Below, piece by piece: positions 7,530 to 17,793 of a stretch of DNA of 64,000 nt (positions are counted from its first letter, which is position 1; each line of letters opens with the position of its first letter). Below the pieces are notes generated by a model. That model was not told the DNA's origin. It ran no database searches and worked only from the letters and a program-made list of their open reading frames with translations. Source of the DNA: Luteimonas aestuarii (GTDB taxonomy: Bacteria; Pseudomonadota; Gammaproteobacteria; Xanthomonadales; Xanthomonadaceae); NCBI RefSeq assembly GCF_004357985.1, contig NZ_SMTF01000001.1, positions 460,494-524,493 on the forward strand, in the 5' to 3' direction. The translations under genes were made by a program, and so were the position numbers.

Positions 7530-9363
7530 GGCCCGTCCCCCCGGCGTTTCCACCACGCTCGTCGCGCGCGTGCGGGCCCAGCGTCGCACCGACGAATCCG
7601 CCGGCCACCTCGGTACTGAGCACGGTGCCGTCGGCGTCGTCGACCAGCCATTGCCAGTCGCCACCACCGGCATCGAACCCGAACGCATACCGGCCTTCGT
7701 CACCGGTGATCTTCAGCACCACCGTGTCGTCGACGTCGATCCCGCGGCTGGCAACCACCGAGGCCGGCGCGTCGCCTGCACGTCGTTCAAGGAACAGCTG
7801 CGCGCCAGCGTCGGTGCGGCGCACGCCGAGGAAGTACCAGTACTGCTCGCTCTGGAACGCCGCGATGCCCGCCGCGACACCGACCTCCGGCATCGACAAC
7901 GCGGTGCTGGCATCGAACCGCAAGTGCTGCTGGCGACGCGCGAGGTAGGACGGATTGCCCAGCGTCTCGAGGCCTTCGGCCAGTGGATGGATGCGCAACA
8001 TTCCCGGCTGCGTGGCTACGTCCGCCCAATCGCTCTTCGGTACGCGGACGAACAGCCACGCCTTGTCGAGCTCGCCGCCATCGAAGTCGTCTCGCCAGGT
8101 GAAGTTGCCGGTCTGCGGCGCCTGGTCGGCCGGCTGCCGCATCCACGACGGACCGGGCAGCACGTACGGAATCTCTTCGCCCGGCGGCAGGATCGTCGGC
8201 CAGCCGTCCTGCCAGGTCACCGGCAGCAGGTAGGTTTCGCGCCCTGTGTTGTACTGGCGCCCGTCGTAGTTGCGGCTGGCCAGGAAGGTGACCCACCAGC
8301 TGCCGTCCGGCCCCTGCAGCATGTCCGCGTGGCCGGCGTTGGTGACAGGCAGCGGGCGCTTCGGGTCGAGGTCGCGCTGGGTCAGGATCGGGTTGCGATC
8401 GTAGGGCACGTACGGTCCCCACACGTCGCGGCTGCGCAGCACCACCTGGGAATGCTGCGGACCGGTGCCGCCTTCCGCGTTCGACAGCACGTACCAGCCG
8501 TCGACCTTGTAGATGTGCGGGCCTTCGATCCAGATCGGGTTCTCTTCCGGCTTCACGCCGCCATCGACCAGCACCTTGCGCGGGCCGAACGGGGTCAGCG
8601 TGGCGATGTCGATCTCCTGCAGCCAGATCGCGCGATGGCCGTCGTAGCGCACCGGCACGTCCGGCTCGTCGTTGTTGAGGATGTACACGCGGCCGTCGTC
8701 GTCGAAGAACAGCGACGGATCGATGCCACCGATGCTCGGCAGCCAGTGCGGATCGGACCAGGGGCCCGCAGGATCGGTCGCGGTCACGATGAAATTCCCG
8801 CCGCTGTCGACGGCGGTGTTGACCACGTAGAACGTGCCGTCGTGATATTCGATGGCGGGCGCGAACACGCCGCGCGAGACGCCAAGCCCGTCGAAGTCGA
8901 GCTGTTCGCGGCGATGGATGGCGCTGCCCACCTGCGTCCAGTGCACCAGGTCTTCGCTCTCGAACACCGGGATGCCGGGAAAATAGGTGAAGGTGGAATG
9001 CACCATGTAGAACTTGCCGCGCGCCGCGACGACGCTGGGGTCGGAATGAAAGCCGGCGAGGATCGGGTTGCGGAAGTGGCCGTCCGGCAGCGGCGCCTCG
9101 AACGCGGCATCGCGGCCGGTGTATTCGAACCAGTGGAATTGCGCTGGCTCGGCAGCATGTGCCGTGATCAACAGCATCCATACCGCTACCGACGACAGCA
9201 GCCCCTTCGATCCGAACCGTCCTGCCCCAACATCGCGCAGCAGCGTCGTCAGCCACGCGCGGGGCGGCACGCAAGGAGGTCGTCCCTGCATCTGAAACGC
9301 CATGGCGGTATAGCTCAGCGACGACGAACGAGGTGCACCCATGATGTTTGGCTGTGATGTCAT
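7519..9363 (-). CDS. GH43 beta-xylosidase/alpha-L-arabinofuranosidase
   Basis: Inverting exo-glycosidase acting on xylo- or arabinoxylo-oligosaccharides. A five-bladed propeller (about residues 95-400) is followed by a C-terminal concanavalin-like beta-sandwich (about 430-614), the layout of many bacterial GH43 xylosidases. The catalytic residues are visible: general base Asp108 in F-H-S-D-P-S, the pKa-modulating Asp215 in G-G-I-D-P-S, and the general acid Glu280 in W-I-E-G-P-H. A hydrophobic signal sequence occupies about residues 53-71. I chose the ATG at 9363, preceded by a GAGCGGA stretch; ATGs at 9342 and further in are alternatives. Its TGA overlaps the proposed start of the GH3 gene. 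Confidence 0.9.
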   Translation of the reverse strand: MTSQPNIMGAPRSSSLSYTAMAFQMQGRPPCVPPRAWLTTLLRDVGAGRFGSKGLLSSVAVWMLLITAHAAEPAQFHWFEYTGRDAAFEAPLPDGHFRNPILAGFHSDPSVVAARGKFYMVHSTFTYFPGIPVFESEDLVHWTQVGSAIHRREQLDFDGLGVSRGVFAPAIEYHDGTFYVVNTAVDSGGNFIVTATDPAGPWSDPHWLPSIGGIDPSLFFDDDGRVYILNNDEPDVPVRYDGHRAIWLQEIDIATLTPFGPRKVLVDGGVKPEENPIWIEGPHIYKVDGWYVLSNAEGGTGPQHSQVVLRSRDVWGPYVPYDRNPILTQRDLDPKRPLPVTNAGHADMLQGPDGSWWVTFLASRNYDGRQYNTGRETYLLPVTWQDGWPTILPPGEEIPYVLPGPSWMRQPADQAPQTGNFTWRDDFDGGELDKAWLFVRVPKSDWADVATQPGMLRIHPLAEGLETLGNPSYLARRQQHLRFDASTALSMPEVGVAAGIAAFQSEQYWYFLGVRRTDAGAQLFLERRAGDAPASVVASRGIDVDDTVVLKITGDEGRYAFGFDAGGGDWQWLVDDADGTVLSTEVAGGFVGATLGPHARDERGGNAGGTGHAD

Positions 9364-9415
9364 GTCATTCCGCTCTTGTCTCAAAGCTGGAGTCTTGGAG
9401 CCAAGGTCGCGACGT

Positions 9416-11413
9416 TCACGGCCCCACCTCGATCTCGAACGGGCCGGCCGGCAGGCCTGCGCCATCGAACAGCGTGACCACCGGACCATCGGCCCAGCCG
9501 TGGCGCACCCGCGTCGCGCCTGCCATACCCCGCCCCCGCAGCAGCACCGCATTACCCTGCAGTTCCGCCGTCGCGTAGCGACAAGTGCCGCGGCCAACGC
9601 CGCACAGTTCGAATCCGATCGGCCCTTCCCCGCCGTGGGCCACCAGGCCATCGGTCACGTCGGCGAACACCACCCGTACGGCCTCGCCCTCATGCGTCGC
9701 CGAGCGCGGGACCGGGCCCGATGCCGCCCCACGCCGTCCGTACGCGGCATGCAGGGCCGCCCGGGCCAGCCGACGTCCGAGTTCCTGCTTGTTCGGCGGG
9801 TGGATGTCGTAGCGGTCGCCGATGTCGATCGCGACGGCCAGTGCGGTGCGTGCATCTTCCGCCGCCACCTGCCGCTGCGCCTCGCGCACGTCCGCCCATC
9901 CGCTTTCGATCGGCGCGGTGGGTGGCGCACCGAAGTTGGCCAGTTGCACCACCAGCAACGGCAGGTCCGCACCGAAACGGGCGCGCAGGTCGCTGCGCAG
10001 GCCGCGCAACAGGTCGGCGTAGCGCCCGCCTTCGCCGGTATTGGATTCGCCCTGGTACCAGGCCACGCCGCGCAAGCCGTAGCGCCCCAGCGGCGCGATC
10101 ATGCCGTTGTGCAGGGTCGACAGCCCCGATGCCGTCTGCCATGGCGCACGCGGCGGCGACGCTTCGCCCGGCACGACCCGATAGCGCCAGCCGCCGAGCG
10201 TGACCGTGGAACCGTCGGCGAAACGCAGCGCATGCGCCGATGCGGGACCCGACAACCCGCCCTCGCGCCACGTGTCCAGCACGTTGACGACCACTACGTT
10301 CTCACCCGCGCGCAACAGCCCGGCCGGCAGCGGATACTCACGCGGCGTACCGGCACCGTAGGTGCTGCCCACCCCGCGGCCGTTGACCCATGTGGTGTCC
10401 ATCTCGTCCGCCGGGCCGAGCAGCAGCACCGCATCCTGTGCCGCTTGCCGCGCAGTCAGGCGCGCCGTGGCGCGATACCAGACCATGCCGTCGAACGTAG
10501 CCATCTCCGGCACGCCCCAGCGTTCCCACGCACCCAGCTGCGGCGGCGCATTGCGCCAGCCGGCACGCACCGGGTGCGAGGGAAGCCACGGTTCGTCACC
10601 GACCTGCGCCCCGTCGCGACCGCGCCACCAGCGCGCCCACAGGTCGCCCCATGCGGCTGCGGCCGCCACCGGATCCTCCGCATAGGCAGCCAGCACGTCG
10701 AGTGCTTCACCCTGTCCGCCGGTTGCACGCAAGGCTTCGTCGCTCATCCATGCTTCGATGCGCGAACCGCCCCATGCCGCACTCACCAGACCCATCGGTA
10801 CGTCGATCGTCTTCTGCAGTTCGCGCGCGAAATAGAAGCAGGCGGCGGAGAAGTCGCGCAGGGTTTCCGGCGTGACGATCTGCCAGGTTGCCGGCGTGCC
10901 GAAGGTCTCGCGCGGGACGGTGCTGCCCACCTGCGGCACGGTGAACAGCCGGATGGAATCGGCGGATGCGTCGGCGATCTCGGCACGCGCATCCAATGAA
11001 CGCCAGACCGGAAGCTCCATGTTCGACTGGCCGGAACACAGCCAGACATCGCCGACCAGAACGTCACGCAGCGTGCGCGTGGCGTCGCCTGCAACGACCG
11101 ACAGCGCGTATGGCCCGCCGGCTTTCAGTGCCGGGATCGACGCCTTCCAGCGCCCGTCCGCATCGGCCCGCGCACGGACGCGGCGGTTGGCCAGGGTCAC
11201 GCGTACCTCCTGCTGCGGCTGTGCCTGGCCCCAGATGCGGATCGGCTGGTCGCGCTGCAGTACGGCATGGTCCTGGAACATCGCATGCAGCAGCCGTGCG
11301 TCACGTGCATCCGTTGCGCCGGCGGACAACGCGACGCAGCACGCCACCACGGCACACGCCATCAAGACGAGGCGACGCACCACGGCTGGATCGCCCGGCC
11401 CGAGCCCCCTCAT
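9416..11413 (-). CDS. Sialate O-acetylesterase-like SGNH esterase, probable acetyl-xylan esterase
   Basis: Removes O-acetyl groups from sugars. The 665-residue product has an N-terminal signal sequence, an early beta-sandwich (F-Q-D-H-A-V-L-Q-R-D-Q-P), the SGNH Ser130 in C-S-G-Q-S-N-M-E, and the C-terminal Asp-x-His block D-I-H-P-P-N-K. A jelly-roll insert lies between the two catalytic blocks (about residues 270-400), as in SASA-domain proteins. The ATG at 11413 overlaps the stop of the GH67 gene by four bases (ATGA), so the genes are translationally coupled. In a xylan locus deacetylation of glucuronoxylan fragments is more likely than sialic-acid chemistry; no other sialic-acid genes are present. 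Confidence 0.86.
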   Translation of the reverse strand: MRGLGPGDPAVVRRLVLMACAVVACCVALSAGATDARDARLLHAMFQDHAVLQRDQPIRIWGQAQPQQEVRVTLANRRVRARADADGRWKASIPALKAGGPYALSVVAGDATRTLRDVLVGDVWLCSGQSNMELPVWRSLDARAEIADASADSIRLFTVPQVGSTVPRETFGTPATWQIVTPETLRDFSAACFYFARELQKTIDVPMGLVSAAWGGSRIEAWMSDEALRATGGQGEALDVLAAYAEDPVAAAAAWGDLWARWWRGRDGAQVGDEPWLPSHPVRAGWRNAPPQLGAWERWGVPEMATFDGMVWYRATARLTARQAAQDAVLLLGPADEMDTTWVNGRGVGSTYGAGTPREYPLPAGLLRAGENVVVVNVLDTWREGGLSGPASAHALRFADGSTVTLGGWRYRVVPGEASPPRAPWQTASGLSTLHNGMIAPLGRYGLRGVAWYQGESNTGEGGRYADLLRGLRSDLRARFGADLPLLVVQLANFGAPPTAPIESGWADVREAQRQVAAEDARTALAVAIDIGDRYDIHPPNKQELGRRLARAALHAAYGRRGAASGPVPRSATHEGEAVRVVFADVTDGLVAHGGEGPIGFELCGVGRGTCRYATAELQGNAVLLRGRGMAGATRVRHGWADGPVVTLFDGAGLPAGPFEIEVGP

Positions 11414-13656
11414 TGCGTATCCCCCGGCGCATGCGGGAACTCAAGCGACTGGTAGTACTCGAGCGACCGCGGCGGCGGCGCATGTCCGGCCGGCAGCGGC
11501 CGGCGCGCGAACGTCTGGAAGTAGGCGATGCTGGCATCGCGCCACCACTGCGCCTCGTTTTCCTGGATGGCAAGGAACGCAGCGACCTGCCGGTGGCGTT
11601 CGCCATCGACGTGCTCCTGCAGCGCGTCCCACGTGGCGCGCATGCGCCGCACCGTGTCCACGCCACGGTCGTAACGCATGACCAGTTCGTCCCAGAGCGG
11701 CTGGCCGGAACGCATCGGATGGTCCCAGGGCACGTGGTGGAACCAGAGCAGGAACTCCTCCGGCACGCGCGTCGGGTCATCGAACACCGCGGCCAGTTCC
11801 GGTGCGTACTGCGACACCGCATCGCTGCCGCCGGTGGTGCGGTCGAAGCCGATGCCCTCGCCGGTGGCGCGGTGGTAGTACACCGACGTCCAGTCCGCGC
11901 GCGGCCCACCGTCGACCCACGGTCCCGGCCCGTAATGGTGGCCCCGCCCCATCAGGTGGTGCAGCCCCAGCGCGCCGGTGTAATCCACCACCGCCTCGCG
12001 CGAGTCCATCATCATCCCGACCACGGGCGCGACGAGCGCAGGATCGTTCGAAAACGTCATCCGCACCCACTCTTCGGCGATCGCGCGCGAGGACAGATCG
12101 GGATCCCATGCCAGTCGCCCGTAGGCGTACCAGTTGGCCTGGTCGAAGTGCGAACCGCTCCAGCTGCGATCACTGCCGATGTTGGCCACGCCAGCCATGC
12201 CGCTCAGCACATGGCCATGCAGCGAGCCGTCGACCACGTTCGCCACCGTGGAGCCTTCGCCATCGACCCGCGTGTCGGCGCGCAGCACTTCCTCGTACAG
12301 CGTGCCCTTGTAGGCCAGGTGCGTCGAGAAACCCAGGTATTCCTTGGTGATCTGGAACTCCATCACCAGCGGCGTCCGCGGCATGGCGCCGAACAGCGGA
12401 TGGAACGGCTCGCGTGGCTGGAAGTCGATGGCGCCGTTCTTCACCTGCACCAGCACGTTGTCGCGGAATTCGCCGTCGTGCGGCACGAATTCGTTGTACG
12501 CCTGCTTGTGGCGATCGTCGGGCTCCTCCTCCGAGTACACGAACGCACGCCACATCACCACGCCGCCGTGCGGCGCAAGCGCGTCGGCCAGCAGGTTGGC
12601 GCCATCGGCATGGCTGCGGCCGTAATCCTGCGGGCCGGGTTGTCCTTCCGAGTTCGCCTTGACCAGGAAACCGCCGAAGTCGGGGATCAGGCCGTAGATC
12701 TCGTCGGCTTTCGCCTTCCACCAGCGCTGCACCTCGGGATCCAGCGGATCCGACGTCGCCAGTCCACCGATCTCCATCGGCGCGCTGAAGCGCGCACTCA
12801 GGTATACACGGATTCCATAGGGCCGCATCACCCCGGCCAGCGCGCGCACCTTCTCCAGGTACTGCGGCGTCAGGATCCGCGCATTGGCATTGACATTGTT
12901 GAGCACGGTGCCGTTGATGCCGATGGAGGCATTGGCACGCGCGTAGTCGGTATAGCGTGGGTCCAGCCAACCCGGCAGGCGGTGCCAGTCCCAGATCGAC
13001 TGGCCGGAATAGCCGCGTTCCACATAGCGGTTGAGGTCGTCCCAGTGATTGAGCACGCGCAGCTTCACCCGCGGCGCTTCGCGAAGGTCGAGCGCTTCGA
13101 GCGATTGCCCGGTCTGCAGCAGGCGCAGGAAGCGGAACGTGCCGTACACGAGTCCCGCATCGGCGTTGGCCGCGATCACGATGGCGGGCTGACCGTCCAC
13201 CCGCATGCGACGGACCAGGAATCCCTCGTCGCCCAGGCCATCGACATCGGCGGCCAGCCCGGCCAGCCATGGCGACGACGCCGGGGTGCCGATGACGAGG
13301 GTGCCGGGACGCATGCGGTCCACGGGTTGTGGCGCGCTGCCCAGCAAGCCCTGCAGTGCATTCGACAGCTCGTCGCGGGCAGCGGCCCGGGCCGGCGAGT
13401 CCACGTCCATCCGCAGGTGCTGCATCTCGGGCGCGTACGCGGCCACCTGCGCGGCGGGCAGCGGACGATACCGCAGCCAGAGGTCGTAGCCGTCCTCGGC
13501 CCGGGCAGGGGCCAGCATCGACAGCCCTGCCAACAGCAGCAGCCATGCCAACCGTCGGCCGCGACCCTGGTCCCGGGCGACAGGCCGCCATCGCCGATGC
13601 GCGCCGGCGGCCTTCTGGCGTACGCTGTCGCCCGTGCAGGTCGTGCCCGAGGTCAT
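11410..13656 (-). CDS. Alpha-glucuronidase, GH67
   Basis: Removes 4-O-methyl-glucuronic acid from the non-reducing end of xylo-oligosaccharides. From the ATG at 13656 the product has 748 residues, close to family length, with a signal peptide at about residues 30-53 (hydrophobic L-L-L-L-A-G-L, ending A-R-A). The catalytic set is visible: acid Glu337 in K-A-N-S-E-G-Q-P-G, and the pair Asp411 in A-I-D-F-Q-P-R and Glu433 in V-M-E-F-Q-I. The upstream frame is open to 13728, but 13656 has a GGAG about 10 bases before it and leaves room for divergent promoters with the LacI gene. First gene of the GH67-esterase-GH43-GH3 run. Confidence 0.93.
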   Translation of the reverse strand: MTSGTTCTGDSVRQKAAGAHRRWRPVARDQGRGRRLAWLLLLAGLSMLAPARAEDGYDLWLRYRPLPAAQVAAYAPEMQHLRMDVDSPARAAARDELSNALQGLLGSAPQPVDRMRPGTLVIGTPASSPWLAGLAADVDGLGDEGFLVRRMRVDGQPAIVIAANADAGLVYGTFRFLRLLQTGQSLEALDLREAPRVKLRVLNHWDDLNRYVERGYSGQSIWDWHRLPGWLDPRYTDYARANASIGINGTVLNNVNANARILTPQYLEKVRALAGVMRPYGIRVYLSARFSAPMEIGGLATSDPLDPEVQRWWKAKADEIYGLIPDFGGFLVKANSEGQPGPQDYGRSHADGANLLADALAPHGGVVMWRAFVYSEEEPDDRHKQAYNEFVPHDGEFRDNVLVQVKNGAIDFQPREPFHPLFGAMPRTPLVMEFQITKEYLGFSTHLAYKGTLYEEVLRADTRVDGEGSTVANVVDGSLHGHVLSGMAGVANIGSDRSWSGSHFDQANWYAYGRLAWDPDLSSRAIAEEWVRMTFSNDPALVAPVVGMMMDSREAVVDYTGALGLHHLMGRGHHYGPGPWVDGGPRADWTSVYYHRATGEGIGFDRTTGGSDAVSQYAPELAAVFDDPTRVPEEFLLWFHHVPWDHPMRSGQPLWDELVMRYDRGVDTVRRMRATWDALQEHVDGERHRQVAAFLAIQENEAQWWRDASIAYFQTFARRPLPAGHAPPPRSLEYYQSLEFPHAPGDTQ

Positions 13657-13763
13657 GTCCGACGTCTCCATGCCTTGCCACGCGTTGTCGCCGACGCCCT
13701 CCGCCGCGTGCAGGTGCGTCGCGTACAAGCGCCACGGCTACGGCCGGCTGCCGGAGGGAATGC

Positions 13764-14828
13764 GTGTTGGAAAAGCCCAGGAAATCCGTACGACGCAAGG
13801 GCCAGGCGGCGACCATCGCCGACGTCGCCGCGTTGGCGAAGGTCTCGCCGATGACCGTTTCGCGCGTGGTCAACGGACAGGGCAAGGTGCGCGACACCAC
13901 CCGCGACCGGGTCATGCGCGCCGTGCGCGAGCTGGACTACACCCCCAACCTCGCCGCCAGCTCGCTGGCCGCCGCGCAGCACACGCGCATCGCGCTGATC
14001 TACACCAACCCCAGCGGCGCCTACCTGCGCGAACTGCTGGTCGGCCTGCTGCGGGTCGCCTCGCGCACCGCGATCCAGCTGGTGATCGACTACTGGGACG
14101 ACCCCAGCGCCGAGTCCGAGCGCAAGGCCGCGCGGGCGATGGCGCGCAAGGTGGACGGCGTGATCCTGCCGCCGCCGCTGTGCGACTCCCGCGTGGCCGT
14201 GAATGAGTTCACGCGCGCCGGCGTACCGGTGGTGTCGATCGCGTCCGACCGGTTCAGCGAAGACATCTCCTGCGTGCGCATCGACGACTTCCGCGCCGGC
14301 AAGGAACTGGCCGAGCATCTGATCGAACAGGGCCACACCCGCATCGGGTTCATCCGCGGGCGCCCGGACCAGAACGCCAGCGCACGGCGCTACGACGGCT
14401 TCCAGGCGGCACTGCACGACGCCGGCATCGACATCGACCTGTCGCTGGTGCAGCAGGGCGACTACACCTACCGCTCCGGGCTGAAGGCCGCGGAAAAACT
14501 GCTGGCCAACCGCAACCCGCCCAGCGCCATCTTCGCCAGCAACGACGACATGGCCGCCGCCGTGATCTCGGTCGCGCACCGGCGCGGACTGGACGTGCCG
14601 CGGGACCTGTCGGTGGTCGGCTTCGACGACACCTCGGCCGCCACCACCGTGTGGCCAGAGCTCACCACCATCCACCAGCCCATTGCGTCGATGGCGAATG
14701 CCGCCATCGAGGTCCTGTTGCGCGGCATCCGTCGAAAGGACCAGAGTACCCGCGTGCTGGTGGACCACGTGGTGCCGCACCGGCTGGTCGAACGCGACTC
14801 CGTCGCCGGGCCACCGCGCCGCCGCTGA
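13764..14828 (+). CDS. LacI-family transcriptional regulator
   Basis: DNA-binding repressor with a sugar-responsive periplasmic-binding-protein-like core. Of 354 residues, about 17-65 form the LacI helix-turn-helix and hinge (A-T-I-A-D-V-A-A-L-A-K-V-S, T-V-S-R-V-V-N-G, Y-T-P-N); the rest is the ligand core ending V-P-H-R-L-V. There is no in-frame ATG at the N-terminus: GTG at 13764 or TTG at 13767 serves, with GGAGGG at 13754-13759. The gene is divergent from the GH67 operon across 107 bases, so control of that operon is likely. By family precedent it may also be the factor that reads the xyl-boxes upstream of xylB, but this is inference. Confidence 0.9.
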   Translation: MLEKPRKSVRRKGQAATIADVAALAKVSPMTVSRVVNGQGKVRDTTRDRVMRAVRELDYTPNLAASSLAAAQHTRIALIYTNPSGAYLRELLVGLLRVASRTAIQLVIDYWDDPSAESERKAARAMARKVDGVILPPPLCDSRVAVNEFTRAGVPVVSIASDRFSEDISCVRIDDFRAGKELAEHLIEQGHTRIGFIRGRPDQNASARRYDGFQAALHDAGIDIDLSLVQQGDYTYRSGLKAAEKLLANRNPPSAIFASNDDMAAAVISVAHRRGLDVPRDLSVVGFDDTSAATTVWPELTTIHQPIASMANAAIEVLLRGIRRKDQSTRVLVDHVVPHRLVERDSVAGPPRRR

Positions 14829-14913
14829 CATCGCCACCGACGGGTCGCGAGGCATCGCATCGCTGCGTGCGCCTCGCATCGCCATGCCGGTCGTGGACGC
14901 GCCAGCCATCCCG

Positions 14914-16323
14914 TCAGCCCTGCATCTGTTCCAGCTCGCGGCCCCTGGTTTCGTGCACGAACCGCAGCACGAAGAACACCGAGATGATGGCGGCGACGGT
15001 GTACAGCCCGTAGGTCGCGGCCAGGCCAATGCCGGCCAGCAGCATCGGGAAGGTCATCGTCACCAGGAAGTTCGAACCCCACTGGAACAATCCCGCCACC
15101 GCCAGCCCGCTGCCGCGGATCTGGTTGGGGAACATCTCGCCCAGCATCACCCACATCACCGGGCCCCAGGACAGGTTGAAGAAGATCACGTAGACGTTCG
15201 CGGCCACCAGCGCCAGCACCCCCATGTTGTCCGAAAGCTGCAGGCGGCCGTCGACCAGCGACCCGCTGGCGAACGCCACCACCAGCAGCGCCAGCGACGC
15301 CGCCATGCCCGCCGAACCGATCCACAGCAGCGGCTTGCGCCCGATCCGATCGATCAGCAACACCGTGACCACGCAGGCACCAATGCTCAGCGCACCCGAC
15401 AGCACGTTGATCAACAGCGCATCGTTCTCGGAGAAGCCCACCGCTTGCCACAGCACCGCGCCGTAGTAGAACACCACGTTGATGCCGACCAGCTGCTGGA
15501 AGGTCGCCAGGCCGATGCCGACCCAGACGATCGGCCGCACCTTGCCGGTGGTCTTGCTGACCAGGTCCGACAACCGCGGCCGATGGTGGTCTGCCGCCAG
15601 CGAGGCCTCGATCTCGCCCAGCTTGCGCGTGCCCTCGGCTTCGCCGTACAGCCGGGTCAGCACCTGCAGCGCCTGCACATTGCGGCGCTTGACCACGAGG
15701 TAGCGCGGGCTTTCCGGGATGAACAGCAGCGCCACCAGGAACAGCGCGGCCGGCACCAGTTCGATCCAGAACATCCAGCGCCAAGCCTCGTAGCCCGCCC
15801 ACAGCTCGGTCACCGACGAGCCCGCGACATTGGCCAGCAGATAGTTGCTCAGGAAGGCCGCAAACAGGCCCGCGATGATGGCGATCTGCTGCACCGTCGC
15901 CAGCCGGCCACGGTAGTGCGCCGCCGAGACCTCGCTGATGTAGGCCGGCGACATCACGCTGGCCGCACCGACGGCCAGGCCACCCAGCACGCGGTACAGC
16001 ACGAACTCCAGCGAACTGCCGGCGATGCCCGAACCCCAGGCCGAGACCAAGAAGAACACCGCCGCCACGATCAGCACGTTGCGGCGCCCGAAGTGGTCGG
16101 CTAGGCGACCGGCGAAGAACGCGCCGATCGCGCAACCCAGCAACATCGATGCCACGTTGAAGCCGGTGCCCACGGAGTCGGAATCGAAGGCACGCTGAAG
16201 GCCATCGACCGTGCCGTTGATCACGCCACTGTCGAACCCGAACAGGAAGCCGCCGATCGTCGCCACCACGCTGATCGCCACGATCAGGCCGGTGTTCTCG
16301 TGTTGCCGGGTGGCTGCGGTCAT
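14914..16323 (-). CDS. xylE: XylE-like sugar:H+ symporter (MFS sugar porter)
   Basis: Inner-membrane transporter, probably importing D-xylose with a proton. The product is about 469 residues with 12 hydrophobic segments. Sugar-porter signatures are visible: G-F-L-F-G-F-D near residue 27, G-R-L-A-D-H-F-G-R-R between segments 2 and 3, P-E-S-P-R-Y-L before the central loop, and H-E-T-R-G-R-E-L-E at the C-terminus. I chose the ATG at 16323, preceded by CAGGAGCAGGG; the frame is open to 16392. Downstream of xylB and xylA in the same direction, with only 71 bases separating its start from the end of xylA, so it is probably in one operon. Confidence 0.9.
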   Translation of the reverse strand: MTAATRQHENTGLIVAISVVATIGGFLFGFDSGVINGTVDGLQRAFDSDSVGTGFNVASMLLGCAIGAFFAGRLADHFGRRNVLIVAAVFFLVSAWGSGIAGSSLEFVLYRVLGGLAVGAASVMSPAYISEVSAAHYRGRLATVQQIAIIAGLFAAFLSNYLLANVAGSSVTELWAGYEAWRWMFWIELVPAALFLVALLFIPESPRYLVVKRRNVQALQVLTRLYGEAEGTRKLGEIEASLAADHHRPRLSDLVSKTTGKVRPIVWVGIGLATFQQLVGINVVFYYGAVLWQAVGFSENDALLINVLSGALSIGACVVTVLLIDRIGRKPLLWIGSAGMAASLALLVVAFASGSLVDGRLQLSDNMGVLALVAANVYVIFFNLSWGPVMWVMLGEMFPNQIRGSGLAVAGLFQWGSNFLVTMTFPMLLAGIGLAATYGLYTVAAIISVFFVLRFVHETRGRELEQMQG

Positions 16324-16394
16324 TGCCCTGCTCCTGTTCGCCATCGTGTCGTCGGGATCGTTACCACCGGCACCGCATGCGACGCCGGGCAAGC

Positions 16395-17738
16395 TCAGCG
16401 CAACAGGTACTGGTTCAGCAGGTTCTCGTACTGCTCCTGCCGCCCGGAGACCTGCGCGGGCTCACCTGCCTTGCCGGCAAGCGCACGCAGCGCCGCGAGG
16501 TCCAGTCCGCCCTCCTCGAACGCCTTGCCGTCTCCGCCATCGAAGCTGGCGTAGCGGTCCCTCCGCCACTGCTCCCACGGCGAAGCGGTCAGCAACGCAT
16601 GCGCCACTTCCAGTCCGCGCGCGAACGCATCCATGCCGCCGATGTGGGCCATGAACAGGTCCGCCGGATCGGTCGATTCGCGCCGCACCTTGGCATCGAA
16701 ATTGAGGCCACCCGGCGCCAGGCCGCCCTGGCGCAGTACGACCAGCATCGCGCCGACGGTGTCGTACAGGTCCACCGGGAACTGGTCGGTATCCCAGCCG
16801 TTCTGCGGATTGCCGCGGTTGGCGTCGATGCTGCCGAGCAGGCCGTGGTCGCTGGCGACCTGCAGGTCGTGTTCGAAACTGTGGCCCGACAGCGTGGCGT
16901 GGTTGGCTTCGATGTTGAGCTTGAAGTCCTTCTCCAGCCCGTGGTCCTTGAGGAATCCGGCGACGGTGGCGCTGTCGAAATCGTACTGGTGCTTCATCGG
17001 CTCCATCGGCTTGGGCTCGATCAGGAAGTTGCCCTTGAATCCGATGCTGCGACCATGGTCGCGCGCCATGGTCAAGAACCGCGCCATGTGCGCCAGCTCG
17101 CGCTTCATGTCGGTGTTGTGCAGGGTGGCGTAACCTTCGCGGCCGCCCCAGAACACGTAGTTGCCTCCGCCCAGCTCGACCGTGGCTTCCAGCGCCGCCT
17201 TCACCTGCACCGCAGCGCGTGCGACCACGGCGAAGTCCGGGTTGGTGGACGCGCCGTTCATGTAGCGCGGATGGCTGAACAGGTTGGCCGTGCCCCACAG
17301 CAACCTCAGCCCGGTGTCCGACTGCCGCGCCTTCGCGAGCGCCACCATGTGCTTCAGGTTCGACTCGTAGGTACCGATGTCATCGTCATCGGGCGACAGG
17401 TCGATGTCGTGGAAGCACCAGTAGGGAACACCGAGCTTGGTGAAGAACTCGAAGGCGGCATCGAGCTTGGCTTCCGCCTTCTGCAGAGGTTTGCCATCGC
17501 CCGCATCCCAGGGGTATGCACGCGTGCCCGGGCCGAAGGGATCGTGGCCCGCACCGCAGAAACTGTGCCAATAGCACACCGCGAAGCGCAGGTGCTCGGC
17601 CATGGTCTTGTCGCCGATGCGCTTGTCCGCGTCGTAGACCTTGAACGCCAGCGGGTTGTCAGAGTCGCGACCTTCGAAGGCAATCCTGCCGATGCCGGGG
17701 AAGTACTCGCGTGCGCCGATGAAGGGGGTCGTGCTCAT
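16395..17738 (-). CDS. xylA: Xylose isomerase
   Basis: Converts D-xylose to D-xylulose in the cytoplasm with two divalent metals. The 447-residue length is that of the class II enzyme. Active-site marks are visible: His110 and Asp113 in C-F-H-D-I-D, the metal-ligand region [12 protein letters not shown], and the late D-G-x-R/metal region near F-M-A-H-I-G-G-M-D. The ATG at 17738 gives the typical start. It follows xylB after 55 bases and precedes the transporter, so the three genes cover uptake, isomerisation and phosphorylation of xylose. Confidence 0.97.
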   Translation of the reverse strand: MSTTPFIGAREYFPGIGRIAFEGRDSDNPLAFKVYDADKRIGDKTMAEHLRFAVCYWHSFCGAGHDPFGPGTRAYPWDAGDGKPLQKAEAKLDAAFEFFTKLGVPYWCFHDIDLSPDDDDIGTYESNLKHMVALAKARQSDTGLRLLWGTANLFSHPRYMNGASTNPDFAVVARAAVQVKAALEATVELGGGNYVFWGGREGYATLHNTDMKRELAHMARFLTMARDHGRSIGFKGNFLIEPKPMEPMKHQYDFDSATVAGFLKDHGLEKDFKLNIEANHATLSGHSFEHDLQVASDHGLLGSIDANRGNPQNGWDTDQFPVDLYDTVGAMLVVLRQGGLAPGGLNFDAKVRRESTDPADLFMAHIGGMDAFARGLEVAHALLTASPWEQWRRDRYASFDGGDGKAFEEGGLDLAALRALAGKAGEPAQVSGRQEQYENLLNQYLLR

Positions 17739-17793
17739 GCTGCGATGGTCCTGTGGAAGATGCGTTGGGGAGGGATGCGTGACTGGTTCACGC

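Noticed and set aside
9416..11413. Calling the SGNH esterase part of sialic-acid metabolism
   Set aside because: The domain name is sialate O-acetylesterase, but the coupled neighbours are xylan enzymes and no sialic-acid genes are present.
10966..13854. Open frame of 962 codons opposite the GH67 and esterase genes
   Set aside because: It spans two real genes and an intergenic region on the other strand and has no coherent protein sequence.
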